DNA from: a virus
Length of the DNA: 37,322 bases
Strand: one strand, 5' to 3'
IMG/VR virus record: IMGVR_UViG_3300044960_000372
Coordinates: 1 to 37,322 of that record
The notes under the pieces are model-generated. The model did no database searches and was not told the origin of the DNA. It saw only the letters and a list, made by a program, of their open reading frames with translations. Positions 29,511-36,807 of the stretch are shown here, piece by piece. The position numbers were made by a program, and so were the translations under genes. Numbering within the stretch: position 1 is the stretch's first letter; each line of letters opens with the position of its first letter.

Positions 29511-29565
29511 AATTCAGAATGCTGATTCAGACGCCTTGACTAGGAATCAGAATCAGCATACTGTT
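29511..29565. promoter_or_regulatory. Right operator region
   Basis: Operator-like sequences are AATTCAGAAT (29511-29520), GATTCAGAC (29524-29532) and GAATCAGAATC (29544-29554). The first two lie upstream of the right promoter, towards the divergent lipoprotein gene, and the third is between its -35 and -10. They share the ATTC-W-GAWT core with 28319-28329 and 28355-28367. Confidence 0.6.
29536..29564 (+). promoter_or_regulatory. Right early promoter (PR-like)
   Basis: TTGACT (29536-29541), a 17-bp spacer and TACTGT (29559-29564) are seen. The operator GAATCAGAATC occupies the spacer. Expected start is near 29571, giving a ~48-base leader before the ATG at 29619. It is the inverted twin of the left promoter. 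Confidence 0.65.
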
Positions 29566-29592
29566 GGGGCTGTGACGCGCACCGCATCGGCG
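29565..29592 (+). repeat. 28-bp leader repeat, first copy
   Basis: The sequence is TGGGGCTGTGACGCGCACCG followed by CATCGGCG. It matches 33404-33431 at 27 of 28 positions. Both copies are followed within about 45 bases by GAGAAAGGC and an ATG. Here it forms the untranslated leader of the right early operon; in the other copy it lies in an open frame. Confidence 0.7.
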
Positions 29593-29618
29593 TTGGTATG
29601 GGGAGAAAGGCATTGGTC

Positions 29619-29849
29619 ATGGGAAAGCCGGTAACGCAGACGACGGAGCGAGTGGCTCGCGCGACGATCGACAGCGTCTCGAAGAACGCTCTGGCGGACC
29701 TTGTGATCGATCTGCTGCGGCAGCACGCCGGAAACGAGAACCTCGACGGAGAGGAACTGGCGCAGGCGTTCGTGGAGGCGTTCGCGCCGATCGCAATCGC
29801 CCGCGGCGACCGGCCGGCGAAGGTCTGGAAGCCCAAGGGAGAGCGATGA
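29619..29849 (+). CDS. First gene of the right early operon, hypothetical
   Basis: The 76-residue product starts MGKPVTQTTERVARATIDSV and has a helical core (SKNALADLVIDLLRQHAGNE). The ATG at 29619 has GAGAAAGG eight bases upstream; the ATG at 29598 has no ribosome site. A predicted helical bundle, no family recognised. Being first after the early promoter, it may act on host or phage gene expression. Confidence 0.55.
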   Translation: MGKPVTQTTERVARATIDSVSKNALADLVIDLLRQHAGNENLDGEELAQAFVEAFAPIAIARGDRPAKVWKPKGER

Positions 29850-29891
29850 CCAACGCATCGAACAGGTCGAACCCACGCAGACCGCCCGAGC

Positions 29892-30053
29892 ATGAAGGCA
29901 CCGCGACGTTTGTACCTGGTCCTCTGCGACGGCTACGACCTCGTCGACGCGTTCGGCGACGTCACCGAGATCAAGGCCCCGAACCTCAGCGCCGCGGAGG
30001 CGATGGCGGCGGACATGGGGTGCAGGGTCATCGGCCGGACGGTGGCCCCGTGA
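29892..30053 (+). CDS. 53-residue hypothetical protein
   Basis: It reads MKAPRRLYLVLCDGYDLVDA, then FGDVTEIKAPNLSAAEAMAA, ending IGRTVAP. The compact alpha/beta pattern and clean codon use support a real gene. A longer frame over the same DNA gives Arg-rich sequence and is rejected. Its TGA overlaps the next GTG as GTGA. Confidence 0.55.
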   Translation: MKAPRRLYLVLCDGYDLVDAFGDVTEIKAPNLSAAEAMAADMGCRVIGRTVAP

Positions 30054-30589
30054 GCGCCGTCGACGCGACCGCGAGCACCTTGCCCGCGCCGCCCGAGAGC
30101 GGCGAGGTGGCGACCGCCGCGACGGCGCTGGAGTGGGCGCTCGTCGACGCGGCGCTGCGCGAGGGCAACGCCCTGTACTTCGCTCGCGAGGTGCACGCCG
30201 AGAATCGGCTGCTCGTCGCGGCGCTAGAGCGGATCCGGGACAGCAAGCACCTCGGGCCGGCGGAGCTGCGCTACATCGCGGCCGCGGCGCTGCTGGGGGG
30301 CCGGGAGATGATCCCCGCGAACCCGACGGACGACATGCCGAGCGTCGAGGAGTCGTGCGACATCGGCGGGTGCCGCGAGCCGTGGGCGTGGGAGGTGGAC
30401 CGTGCGCACGGCCCGCGCAAGCTGCGGCTCTGCGAGGGGCACGCGGATCGGTGGCTGCGGGCAGAGCGCGACCTTGCCGCCGAGCGCGAGGAGCTCGCGG
30501 GGCGCGTGTTGGAGTTCTCGGCCCTCTTTGGTTTGGCGAACGCGATGGATGCGAGGACGTGGCGCAGCAGGGCCAGGAAAGCGGGGTGA
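30050..30589 (+). CDS. Zinc-binding hypothetical protein
   Basis: The product has 179 residues from the GTG at 30050. After a helical N-terminal region (about 20-85, FAREVHAENRLLVAALERIR) it has CDIGGC and, 18 residues later, CEGHADRWLRAE. This CxxxxC...CxxH set is likely to bind one zinc ion. It ends in a coiled coil. It lies in the recombination operon before RecT; function unknown. Confidence 0.55.
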   Translation: MSAVDATASTLPAPPESGEVATAATALEWALVDAALREGNALYFAREVHAENRLLVAALERIRDSKHLGPAELRYIAAAALLGGREMIPANPTDDMPSVEESCDIGGCREPWAWEVDRAHGPRKLRLCEGHADRWLRAERDLAAEREELAGRVLEFSALFGLANAMDARTWRSRARKAG

Positions 30590-30665
30590 GCGATGGCGAT
30601 GCAAAGCGCAGCTCGAGGCGGCGACGGAGTTGGACGGGCTGGAGAGAGAGGAGCAGACGGTATGA
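30549..30665 (+). CDS. Possible 38-residue ORF upstream of RecT
   Basis: The C-terminal part KAQLEAATELDGLEREEQTV reads like a genuine coiled coil, and the TGA overlaps the RecT start as ATGA. The only ATG (30549) lies inside the previous gene, without a ribosome site. It may be a real overlapping microprotein or a coincidental frame. Confidence 0.3.
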   Translation: MRGRGAAGPGKRGERWRCKAQLEAATELDGLEREEQTV

Positions 30666-31585
30666 GCACGGCGACGAACGGACAGATGGTGGTGCATGCG
30701 GGGGAGCGCCCGGTGCTGGCGAAGGCGAGCGACCCGACGCGGGCATTCGAGCCGCGGGACATCGACGAGGGGTACGAGCTGGCGAAGCTCCTCGTGGCCT
30801 CTGGGTTGATGCCGCGTGGCGTGCAGCGGCCCGAAGCGGCGTTCGCGATCATCGCCGCGGGGCGCGAGCTCGGGCTGACCGCGATGCAGTCGCTCCGGTC
30901 GATCCACATCGTCGAGGGCAATCCGACGCTCTCAGCGGACCTCGTCGCCGCGCTCTGCAAGAGCCGCTCGGACGTCTGCCTGTACTTCCGACTCGTCGAG
31001 AGTACCGACAAGATCGCCACGTACGAGACGCACCGGCGCGGCGAGCCAGCGCCCACGTCGATGTCCTTCACGTGGGAGGACGCGCAGCGCGCGGGCGTGA
31101 CCGGGAAGGACAACTGGAAGAAGTATCCGGCGGCGATGCTGCGGGCGCGGTGCATCACGGCGCTCGCGCGCGCGGTGTACCCGGACCTCGCCATGGGCGT
31201 CTACGACCCGGACGAGGTGGCGCCCGAGCCGGTCTACGCCGGGCAGGCGGAGATCGAGAGGCCCGCGGCGCCGCCGCCGGCACCGAGGAGCGAGCCGCGC
31301 GTGGACAGCGGGACCTTCGACAAGCTTTGCGCACGCCTCGACGCGGCAGAGACGACGCAGGCGATCAACGCGATCGCGAGCGCGACGGCGAAGGCCCACA
31401 AGGCCGGGCAGATCACGGACGAGCAGCTCGAGACGCTGAAGGGCGCCGTCACGAAGAAGCGCGCCCTCGTCGGCGGAGCGAAGCCCACGCCGCCGCCGTC
31501 CGCGCCTGCGCAGGACGACGGGTCGGCGTACGACGACGCGGCAGAGGCGGAGGCTGAGGCGATGGCGTCTCAGTACGACCAGTGA
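30662..31585 (+). CDS. recT: RecT-family single-strand annealing protein
   Basis: The 307-residue protein has the RecT core: YELAKLLVASGLMPRGVQRP, then AFAIIAAGRELGLTAMQSLR, SIHIVEGNPTLSADLVAALC and the tail of the domain at MLRARCITALARAVYPD. The C-terminal ~100 residues are Pro/Ala-rich, then helical and acidic. It anneals strands during phage recombination together with the exonuclease encoded next. GGAG lies eight bases before the ATG at 30662; the frame is also open from 30593. Confidence 0.8.
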   Translation: MSTATNGQMVVHAGERPVLAKASDPTRAFEPRDIDEGYELAKLLVASGLMPRGVQRPEAAFAIIAAGRELGLTAMQSLRSIHIVEGNPTLSADLVAALCKSRSDVCLYFRLVESTDKIATYETHRRGEPAPTSMSFTWEDAQRAGVTGKDNWKKYPAAMLRARCITALARAVYPDLAMGVYDPDEVAPEPVYAGQAEIERPAAPPPAPRSEPRVDSGTFDKLCARLDAAETTQAINAIASATAKAHKAGQITDEQLETLKGAVTKKRALVGGAKPTPPPSAPAQDDGSAYDDAAEAEAEAMASQYDQ

Positions 31586-32658
31586 GGGTCACCGCGAGCA
31601 AGGTCGGCCTCCTCGCTCACTGCCAGTGGTGGGCGCGACCCGAGGCGAAGTGGGAGTACACGACGTCGGCGGCGGCGGACCGCGGAACTCGCTTCCACGA
31701 CGCGATCGCTCGCTACACCGAATCGCGCGAGCGCGAGGAGGTGGCCGAGGACATCCGGGAGGAGTACGAGCACGCGTGCGCGTGGGTCGACTCGCTCGGC
31801 GTGGCGCCCGACCCGTCTCGGCTGCGGGTCGAGACGGCGTTTGCGTGGGACGCGGCGCACGACGCGGCGGAGATCATCGGCGGCGATCGCGACTACTCGA
31901 GGGCCAACGGCCGCCTCTGCGGGACCGCCGACCTCACCCTCGTCACGACCGCCTACGGCAAGCCGATCGCGGTCACGGTCTGGGACTGGAAGACGGGCGA
32001 CGGCTCCGGTGCGGGCCCGCAGCTCCGGGCGCTCGGCCTCATGGCGGCGCGCGCGTACGGCGTAGAGCAGGCGACCGTCGCGGCGCTGGAGGTCCGCAAG
32101 AGCGGCGTGACGGAGGTGGCGCGCGAAGACCTCGACGCGTTCGCGCTCGCGGGCGTCGCCGGGGAGCTCGCCGAGCAGCTCGCGGCCATCGAGGACGCGG
32201 AGCCCCAGCCGGGGAGCCACTGCGGTGAGCTGTACTGCCCGGCGCGGCTGCACTGCCCGCTCGGGACGACAGCCATCGCTCAGGTCGTGGACGTCATCCC
32301 GGCAGAGGCGATCGTGCGCCGGCCCGAGTGGCGCATCACCGACCCGATCACGACGGCGGAGCAGGCGATCCTGACGGTCGACGTGCTGCGCCTGATGGGC
32401 GCCTGGATCGACGCGAAGAAGGACGAGATCAAGGCGCTGGTCCCGCCCGATGGGTGGGCGACAGAGGACGGCCGTGTGCTGCGCGAGACAAAGGCGACGG
32501 TGCAGGCGTTTGACAAGCACAAGGTGATCGCGCTCTGCAAGCAGTTGGGCGCGACCGACGAGCAGATCGCGAGCCTTTACTACACCTTTGAGAAGAGCAA
32601 CGGCCTGCGTGTGAGCGGCGGCTCGACGAGGCCGCGCACGCGGAAGAAGGCGGCTTAG
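31582..32658 (+). CDS. PD-(D/E)XK exonuclease with Fe-S cysteines (Cas4/AddB-like)
   Basis: The 358-residue nuclease has an N-terminal Cys14 (SKVGLLAHCQWW), RGTRFHDAI with His39, E84, D117 (GTADLTLV) and the D-x-K motif VWDWKTG (D135, K137). Three cysteines (214, 219, 225; HCGELYCPARLHC) with Cys14 probably hold a 4Fe-4S cluster. It would resect DNA ends for RecT. The GTG start overlaps the RecT stop as GTGA. The C-terminus is a basic tail. Confidence 0.8.
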   Translation: MRVTASKVGLLAHCQWWARPEAKWEYTTSAAADRGTRFHDAIARYTESREREEVAEDIREEYEHACAWVDSLGVAPDPSRLRVETAFAWDAAHDAAEIIGGDRDYSRANGRLCGTADLTLVTTAYGKPIAVTVWDWKTGDGSGAGPQLRALGLMAARAYGVEQATVAALEVRKSGVTEVAREDLDAFALAGVAGELAEQLAAIEDAEPQPGSHCGELYCPARLHCPLGTTAIAQVVDVIPAEAIVRRPEWRITDPITTAEQAILTVDVLRLMGAWIDAKKDEIKALVPPDGWATEDGRVLRETKATVQAFDKHKVIALCKQLGATDEQIASLYYTFEKSNGLRVSGGSTRPRTRKKAA

Positions 32659-32660
32659 GA

Positions 32661-32698
32661 GCCCCGGGTTCGAGTCCCGGGAGAGCGCCTAGGAGGTT
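32661..32698 (+). other. tRNA T-arm-like hairpin
   Basis: CCCGGG (32663-32668), the loop TTCGAGT (32669-32675) and CCCGGG (32676-32681) reproduce a tRNA T arm, including the consensus GGTTCGANTCC. The following bases could be an acceptor 3' strand, but no matching 5' half lies upstream. It sits between two genes, just before AGGAGG at 32691-32696. Confidence 0.5.
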
Positions 32699-32702
32699 TG
32701 AG

Positions 32703-33206
32703 ATGACGAACCATGGCGTCGAGTGCTCGTGCCCTGCCTGCAATGCCCAGACGCGTGCCCTTGAAGCCCTTGAAGCGCAGCAGCGCACGAACGAGGTAGA
32801 GAGTCCGAGCCACGAGCTCGCGACCCTTCGCCCAGAGCCGGCGACGCCAGATGAAGGGCGCGAGAGGCTCAGGGCGAAGCTTCAGCAGCCAATTAGGCCG
32901 GGGCTCGCCGCACCGGTGCCGCCGCCGCGCTACGATGAGGTGTTTGCCGATGGCGTTGCTTGGCTCCGCGAGGCCGAGAGCGCGATCCACGAGAAGATCG
33001 AGAAGCGGGAGCCTGCCGTGGGCGCGCCCCGCCTTCGTCGCGGCGACGTCGTTCGCGTCAAGGGCTCCGCGCTAGTCGAGATCCGATACCGCCTTGGCGA
33101 GGTGCTCGACGTCGACGTCAACGGTGGAGAGGTCCTCGTCAACGTCGCGACGGCGCAAGGGCCACAGCGGTATTGGCTGTTCGTCGAGCAGGTCGAGAAG
33201 ACATGA
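32703..33206 (+). CDS. Small-domain protein, intact paralogue of the gene at 467
   Basis: The 167-residue protein starts with a zinc-type CSCPAC motif (residues 8-13), has a helical/Pro-rich centre and ends with the ~65-residue module LRRGDVVRVKGSALVEIRYR, followed by LGEVLDVDVNGGEVLVNV and YWLFVEQVEK. The module is beta-rich and probably a small barrel. The same module is truncated in the gene at 467. AGGAGG precedes the ATG by six bases. No function is assigned. Confidence 0.55.
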   Translation: MTNHGVECSCPACNAQTRALEALEAQQRTNEVESPSHELATLRPEPATPDEGRERLRAKLQQPIRPGLAAPVPPPRYDEVFADGVAWLREAESAIHEKIEKREPAVGAPRLRRGDVVRVKGSALVEIRYRLGEVLDVDVNGGEVLVNVATAQGPQRYWLFVEQVEKT

Positions 33207-34117
33207 GCGTTGAGCGGTACGGTGGGCGCATGAGCGGTCACGTCTTCACCGCAGTCGCCCAGCCGGCGACGCAGTACCTCGACCGCAACATTGAGCCGCC
33301 GAGGAAGTGCACGAACGACCCGCGGAGACAATTCCGCTGCTACACGCTCCCGCGGTCGTGCGGGTGTGGAGGCGTGGATGACGGCGCGGCGTGCTGCGGG
33401 AGATGGGGCTGTGACGTGCACCGCATCGGCGAGGACACGCGCGGGCATCGCGCGAGAAAGGCGAGGAACATGACCTGGCCCCCCGACTTCTCAGGCGATG
33501 GTCTCGTCACGCTCGGCGACGCGCGCTCTTGGGCCGTCTTCTCGCCCGACGACAAGTACCGCTACCTGCTCGGCCGCACGTGGGGCGTCGAGAACCAGAC
33601 GCTCACGCCGGACGAGCCCGAGCAACTGGGCATCAGCGGCACGCTCTGCATCTGGATCATGCTCAACCCGTCGACGGCCGACCACACCGTCGACGACCCG
33701 ACTATCCGCAAGTGCATCAAGTACGCGCGCACGTGGCGGATGGCCGGCATCATCGTCGCGAACCTCTTCGCGTACCGCGCGACCGATCCGCGCGAGCTCG
33801 ACAAGGTCGAGGACCCGATCGGGCCGGCGAACGACTCGATCCTCTACCGTGTCACGCGGACCCCGCTGCCCGCGATCGTCGTGGGCGGATGGGGAAACAA
33901 GCTCCCGCGGCGCTTCCGCCGGCGCGGCGCGCAGCTGCACCTCGGGCGCCGCGTGCATTGCGTCGCCGTCAACAACGACGGAAGCCCGAGGCACCCGCTC
34001 TACGTCCGCGACGACGCGCCGCTCGTCGAGCTCGGCGAGGCGATCAAGGCGAAGAAGCAGGCCGAGTGGGACGCCGAGCTCGCCCGCCGCGCGGCCACGC
34101 GAGGAGCAGCGACATGA
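33203..34117 (+). CDS. DUF1643 protein with Cys-rich N-terminal extension
   Basis: The frame from the ATG at 33203 (ATGA overlap with the previous stop) encodes 304 residues. The first ~88 hold a cysteine cluster (CYTLPRSCGCGG, then CCGRWGCDVH). The rest is DUF1643: MLNPSTADHTVDDPTIRKC, then IIVANLFAYRATDPREL, AIVVGGWGNKLP and HCVAVNNDGSPRHPLYV. An internal ATG at 33470 with AAAGG eight bases upstream gives the usual DUF1643 length (215 residues), so two products or a shorter gene are possible. DUF1643 function is unknown. Confidence 0.7.
   Translation: MSVERYGGRMSGHVFTAVAQPATQYLDRNIEPPRKCTNDPRRQFRCYTLPRSCGCGGVDDGAACCGRWGCDVHRIGEDTRGHRARKARNMTWPPDFSGDGLVTLGDARSWAVFSPDDKYRYLLGRTWGVENQTLTPDEPEQLGISGTLCIWIMLNPSTADHTVDDPTIRKCIKYARTWRMAGIIVANLFAYRATDPRELDKVEDPIGPANDSILYRVTRTPLPAIVVGGWGNKLPRRFRRRGAQLHLGRRVHCVAVNNDGSPRHPLYVRDDAPLVELGEAIKAKKQAEWDAELARRAATRGAAT
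33404..33431 (+). repeat. 28-bp leader repeat, second copy
   Basis: It matches 29565-29592 with one difference. Here it encodes WGCDVHRIG in the Cys-rich part of the DUF1643 reading frame; in the first copy the same frame would read WGCDAHRIG directly after a TAG. Confidence 0.7.
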
Positions 34118-34176
34118 GCAACGCACTACGAGACTGGGCCCGCTCACCTTCGGCGAACCACATGAGGGCCACATGA
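34114..34176 (+). CDS. 20-residue micro-ORF between coupled genes
   Basis: It encodes [20 protein letters not shown]. It starts in an ATGA overlap with the DUF1643 stop and ends in an ATGA overlap with the pentapeptide-protein start. It may be a peptide, or it may only carry ribosomes from one gene to the next. Confidence 0.35.
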   Translation: MSNALRDWARSPSANHMRAT

Positions 34177-34760
34177 TCACCGTCACCATCCACCGCGAGA
34201 CGCTGGAGCATCACCGAGCGTGCGCCGAGGGCCTCGCGCTCTACGACCAGATCGCGGCGCTCCAGCCCGAGAGCGACACGCGCCGTGACCGACGCATCAA
34301 GATCGCCAACTGGACGCGGCTTCATTCGATCTGGCCGTACGTGGCGGGTTACAGCGGGTTTGCGCGATGGCTGGAGGCGCAGGGGATCATTCCCCGCGCC
34401 GATTTCTCCGGCGCCGATCTCTCCCACGTCAACCTCCACGGCGCCGATCTCTCCGGCGCCAACCTCTCCTACGCCAACCTCTCCCGCGCCAACCTCCACG
34501 GCGCCTACCTCTTCGGCGCCTACCTCTCCGGCGCCTACCTCTCCCGCGCCGATCTCTCCGGCGCCAACCTCTCCTGCGCCGATCTCTCCGGCGCCGGTCT
34601 CTCCGGCGCCGATCTCTCCGGCGCCGATCTCTCCGGCGCCAACCTCTTCCGCGCCGATCTCTCCGGCGCCTACCGAGGCGCGTCGCCCGCCATCCCCGGC
34701 TGGCGCACGCTCGCGACCGGCTATCTCGAGCGAGAGGAGGTGGGGCGTGCGGCGGAGTGA
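34173..34760 (+). CDS. Pentapeptide-repeat protein
   Basis: The 195-residue protein has an N-terminal helical region of ~75 residues ([20 protein letters not shown] through [10 protein letters not shown]) followed by about twenty tandem five-residue repeats of the A(D/N/Y)LS(G/R) type and a short C-terminus. Repeats stack into a right-handed quadrilateral beta helix. Some family members mimic DNA and protect or inhibit gyrase, but many have no known role. The repeats are encoded by nearly identical 15-bp units (GGCGCCGATCTCTCC). Confidence 0.85.
   Translation: MITVTIHRETLEHHRACAEGLALYDQIAALQPESDTRRDRRIKIANWTRLHSIWPYVAGYSGFARWLEAQGIIPRADFSGADLSHVNLHGADLSGANLSYANLSRANLHGAYLFGAYLSGAYLSRADLSGANLSCADLSGAGLSGADLSGADLSGANLFRADLSGAYRGASPAIPGWRTLATGYLEREEVGRAAE
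34390..34680 (+). repeat. 15-bp coding tandem repeats
   Basis: Units of the form GGCGCCgatCTCTCC, with variants taC and aaC at the third codon, repeat with little third-position drift. The low synonymous divergence means recent expansion or strong homogenisation. Confidence 0.8.
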
Positions 34761-34855
34761 CGAGCAACGCATGGGGGCAGGGGCAGGCGGCCCCGCTGGA
34801 GACCGTCAAGCGCTACATCGAGCAACAGCGCGGAGGGGCTTCCTCCCCGCCATGA
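34757..34855 (+). CDS. 32-residue small ORF
   Basis: A GTG start overlapping the pentapeptide stop (GTGA) leads into a product containing [20 protein letters not shown] and ending GGASSPP. The central helix looks coding. The 3' end lies inside the hairpin region at 34834-34873. Function unknown. Confidence 0.4.
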   Translation: MTSNAWGQGQAAPLETVKRYIEQQRGGASSPP

Positions 34856-34873
34856 AGGACGGGGTTTCCGCCC
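34834..34873. repeat. IS200/IS605-end-like hairpin
   Basis: CTTCCTCCCCGCCATGAAGG followed by ACGGGGTTTCCGCCC holds a CCCCG/CGGGG stem. Its reverse complement resembles the right-end hairpin common at IS200/IS605 (TnpB) elements (pattern CCCCGTCCTTCA-GGCGGGG). The resemblance is from memory. No transposase or TnpB gene is nearby, so at most this is a remnant end or a mobile palindrome. Confidence 0.35.
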
Positions 34874-34883
34874 TGGAATCACG

Positions 34884-35459
34884 ATGACGCACGCCGAGCT
34901 CGTGACCTTCGCCGCGGGCTGGCTGCGCCGCACGCGCCGCCACCCGATCGTGCTCTCCGACGTCACCGTGTTCGTCACGCACGAGCAGCCGGACGTGATC
35001 GGCTGGTCGAACAACGGCTCCTCGACGCTCATCGAGTGCAAGGCCTCGCGTAGCGACTTCCTCCGCGACGCGCGCAAGTGGTTCCGGCGCGCCTCGCACA
35101 TCGGCATGGGGCAGCATCGCTGGTTCTGCGCGCCCGCCGGGCTCATCGCCGCCGACGAACTCCCGCCGCGATGGGGGCTCATCGAGCCGGTCGGCCGGCG
35201 CGTCCGCGTCGTCCGGACGGCCGAGAGCTTCTATGAGTGGAACGAGCGCGCCGAGCTGGCGCTGCTCGTCAACGCGCTCCGCCGCGCGACGGAGGGGTGG
35301 GGACGCCGGATGTTCGGCGAGATCGCGCCGCCGGCGGCCGACGGCGACCCGCACCCGACCGCGTCGAAGATCATCCGCGACCTGCGCGCGGAGAACGTTC
35401 GGCTCCGCGATCGCCTGCGGGCGCTCGAGACGGAGGCCGCGCTCGCGAGGACGACATGA
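34884..35459 (+). CDS. PD-(D/E)XK nuclease-like protein (MmcB-like)
   Basis: The 191-residue protein has the nuclease core D37[20 protein letters not shown]: an acidic residue, then E-x-K (ECK) on the next strand, followed by [14 protein letters not shown] and [13 protein letters not shown]. This is the pattern of MmcB-like phage nucleases. The C-terminal ~45 residues form a coiled coil. It may process DNA in repair or attack host DNA. Its stop overlaps the next start as ATGA. Confidence 0.65.
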   Translation: MTHAELVTFAAGWLRRTRRHPIVLSDVTVFVTHEQPDVIGWSNNGSSTLIECKASRSDFLRDARKWFRRASHIGMGQHRWFCAPAGLIAADELPPRWGLIEPVGRRVRVVRTAESFYEWNERAELALLVNALRRATEGWGRRMFGEIAPPAADGDPHPTASKIIRDLRAENVRLRDRLRALETEAALARTT

Positions 35460-35584
35460 GCCCAGCGAACGACGAGATCCTCTACCGCGTCACGCGACGG
35501 CCGTTGCTCGCGATCGTCGTCGGCGGCTGGGGGAACAAGCTCCCGCGGCCCCTCGTGCTCGAGCTCCTCGGAGGCGCGGTATGA
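35456..35584 (+). pseudogene. 42-codon DUF1643 fragment kept as an open frame
   Basis: The peptide contains ANDEILYRVTRRPLLAIVVG then GWGNKLPR, nearly the same as the DUF1643 gene (ANDSILYRVTRTPLPAIVVG then GWGNKLPR, encoded near 33827-33915). Only this ~28-residue piece is present, yet it has a start and stop joined by ATGA overlaps to both neighbours. It is either a decayed duplicate at a recombination joint or a retained mini-gene. Confidence 0.7.
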
Positions 35585-36733
35585 CGGAGCCCTTCGTCCT
35601 CGAGGTCTGCTGCTGCTCGGGCGGCATGGCCGAGGGATTCCGCCGCGCCGGCCTGCCGGTGACGATGGCGATCGACTACGACCCCGACGCGTGCGCCTCG
35701 TACGAGGCGAACATGGGGCACGCGCCGATCCGAATGGACGCGCGCGATCTGCTGCGCATGGCTCGCGCGGGATGGCGCACTGAGCGCCCGATCGATCTGC
35801 TCATCGCCGATCCGCCGTGCACGCCCTGGTCGCGCGCGGGCAAGCGGCTCGGGCTGCGCGACGAGCGAGACATGCTGCGCGTCACGGTCGAGCTCGTCGA
35901 GGTTCTCCGTCCGCGCGCGTACCTCATCGCGAACATCCCAGGCCTCGACGACGAACCGAACTGGCCCGTCGTGCAGGAGACGATCGGAGGCCTGTCGCGG
36001 CACGGCTACTGCTCTGCCGACTTCGCTCGGCTCGATGCGGCGGACTTCGGCGTCCCGCAGCACCGCGTGCGGCCGTTCTGGTACGGTCACCTCGACGGCC
36101 CGTGCGTCGTCTGGCCGTCGCGCACGCACGGCAGCCCGGAAGAGTGCGGGCCCACGCTCCCAGGGATCGAGCCGCTCCGCCCGTGGGTGACGTGCCGCGA
36201 AGCGCTCGGCCACCTCCCACCGAACGAGCTCGGCAAGCCGATCAAGCTCCGGCGGCGCGCGTGCAACGGCAGGCAGCACGGGAGCGTGCTCGAGCGCCCG
36301 GCGCGCACGGTGGGGACGTCGAACCGTCTCCGACGGCAACGTGCTCCTCTCCGCGAGCCCGCGGTATGTCTCGCGCATCGACGAGCCGGCGCGGGTCGTG
36401 ACCTGCCGCGACAACCGCCAGGAGACGACCTCGACGACGACGGCGGACAAGATCATCGCGTGGCCGTGGGATGCGCCAGCGACGACGATCTCGACTGACG
36501 ATCGCATCCCGCCGCGCGGGCACCATCCGGAGGATGGCTCGATCCTCTCGCAGCCGGTGGCGATCAAGCTCTCCGAGAAGGCGGCAGCGATCCTCCAGGG
36601 CTTCCCGGAGGGTTGGACATTCTGCGGGAAGACGAAGGAGTCGCGCTGGTCGCAGATCGGCATGGCGATGCCGCCCGGGCTCGCCGAGCCGGTCGCTCGC
36701 GCGATCCGGCGTGCGATGGGAGGTGCGCGGTGA
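35581..36733 (+). pseudogene. Cytosine-5 DNA methyltransferase with a frameshift
   Basis: The first frame (from 35581) carries motif I (EVCCCSGGMAEGF), the catalytic PPC motif (DLLIADPPCTPWS, Cys80) and motif VIII (GVPQHRVRPFW). After codon ~248 (36322-36330) homology continues in the +1 frame to 36733, with motif X (AILQGFPEGWTF, then SRWSQIGMAMPPGLA). The first frame alone runs out to 36498 in unrelated sequence. Motif VI, normally ENV, reads ANI (117-119), losing the usual catalytic Glu. A sequencing error, a real mutation or a split protein are all possible. Confidence 0.75.
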
Positions 36734-36807
36734 CTCGCGCCCGCGAGGCGCTGCTTCCGGAGGTGAGCGCGCGCGGCGCCAAGGCGGCGAGACGGAGGTG
36801 TGCATGA
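36730..36807 (+). CDS. 25-residue micro-ORF
   Basis: It reads VTRAREALLPEVSARGAKAA and ends RRRCA. The GTG overlaps the methyltransferase stop (GTGA), and the TGA overlaps the next ATG (ATGA). It is the third such coupled micro-ORF in this arm. Confidence 0.35.
   Translation: MTRAREALLPEVSARGAKAARRRCA

Noticed and set aside
29598-29618. ATG at 29598 as start of the first right-arm gene
   Set aside because: No ribosome site precedes it, and the duplicated leader runs up to it; GAGAAAGG serves the ATG at 29619.
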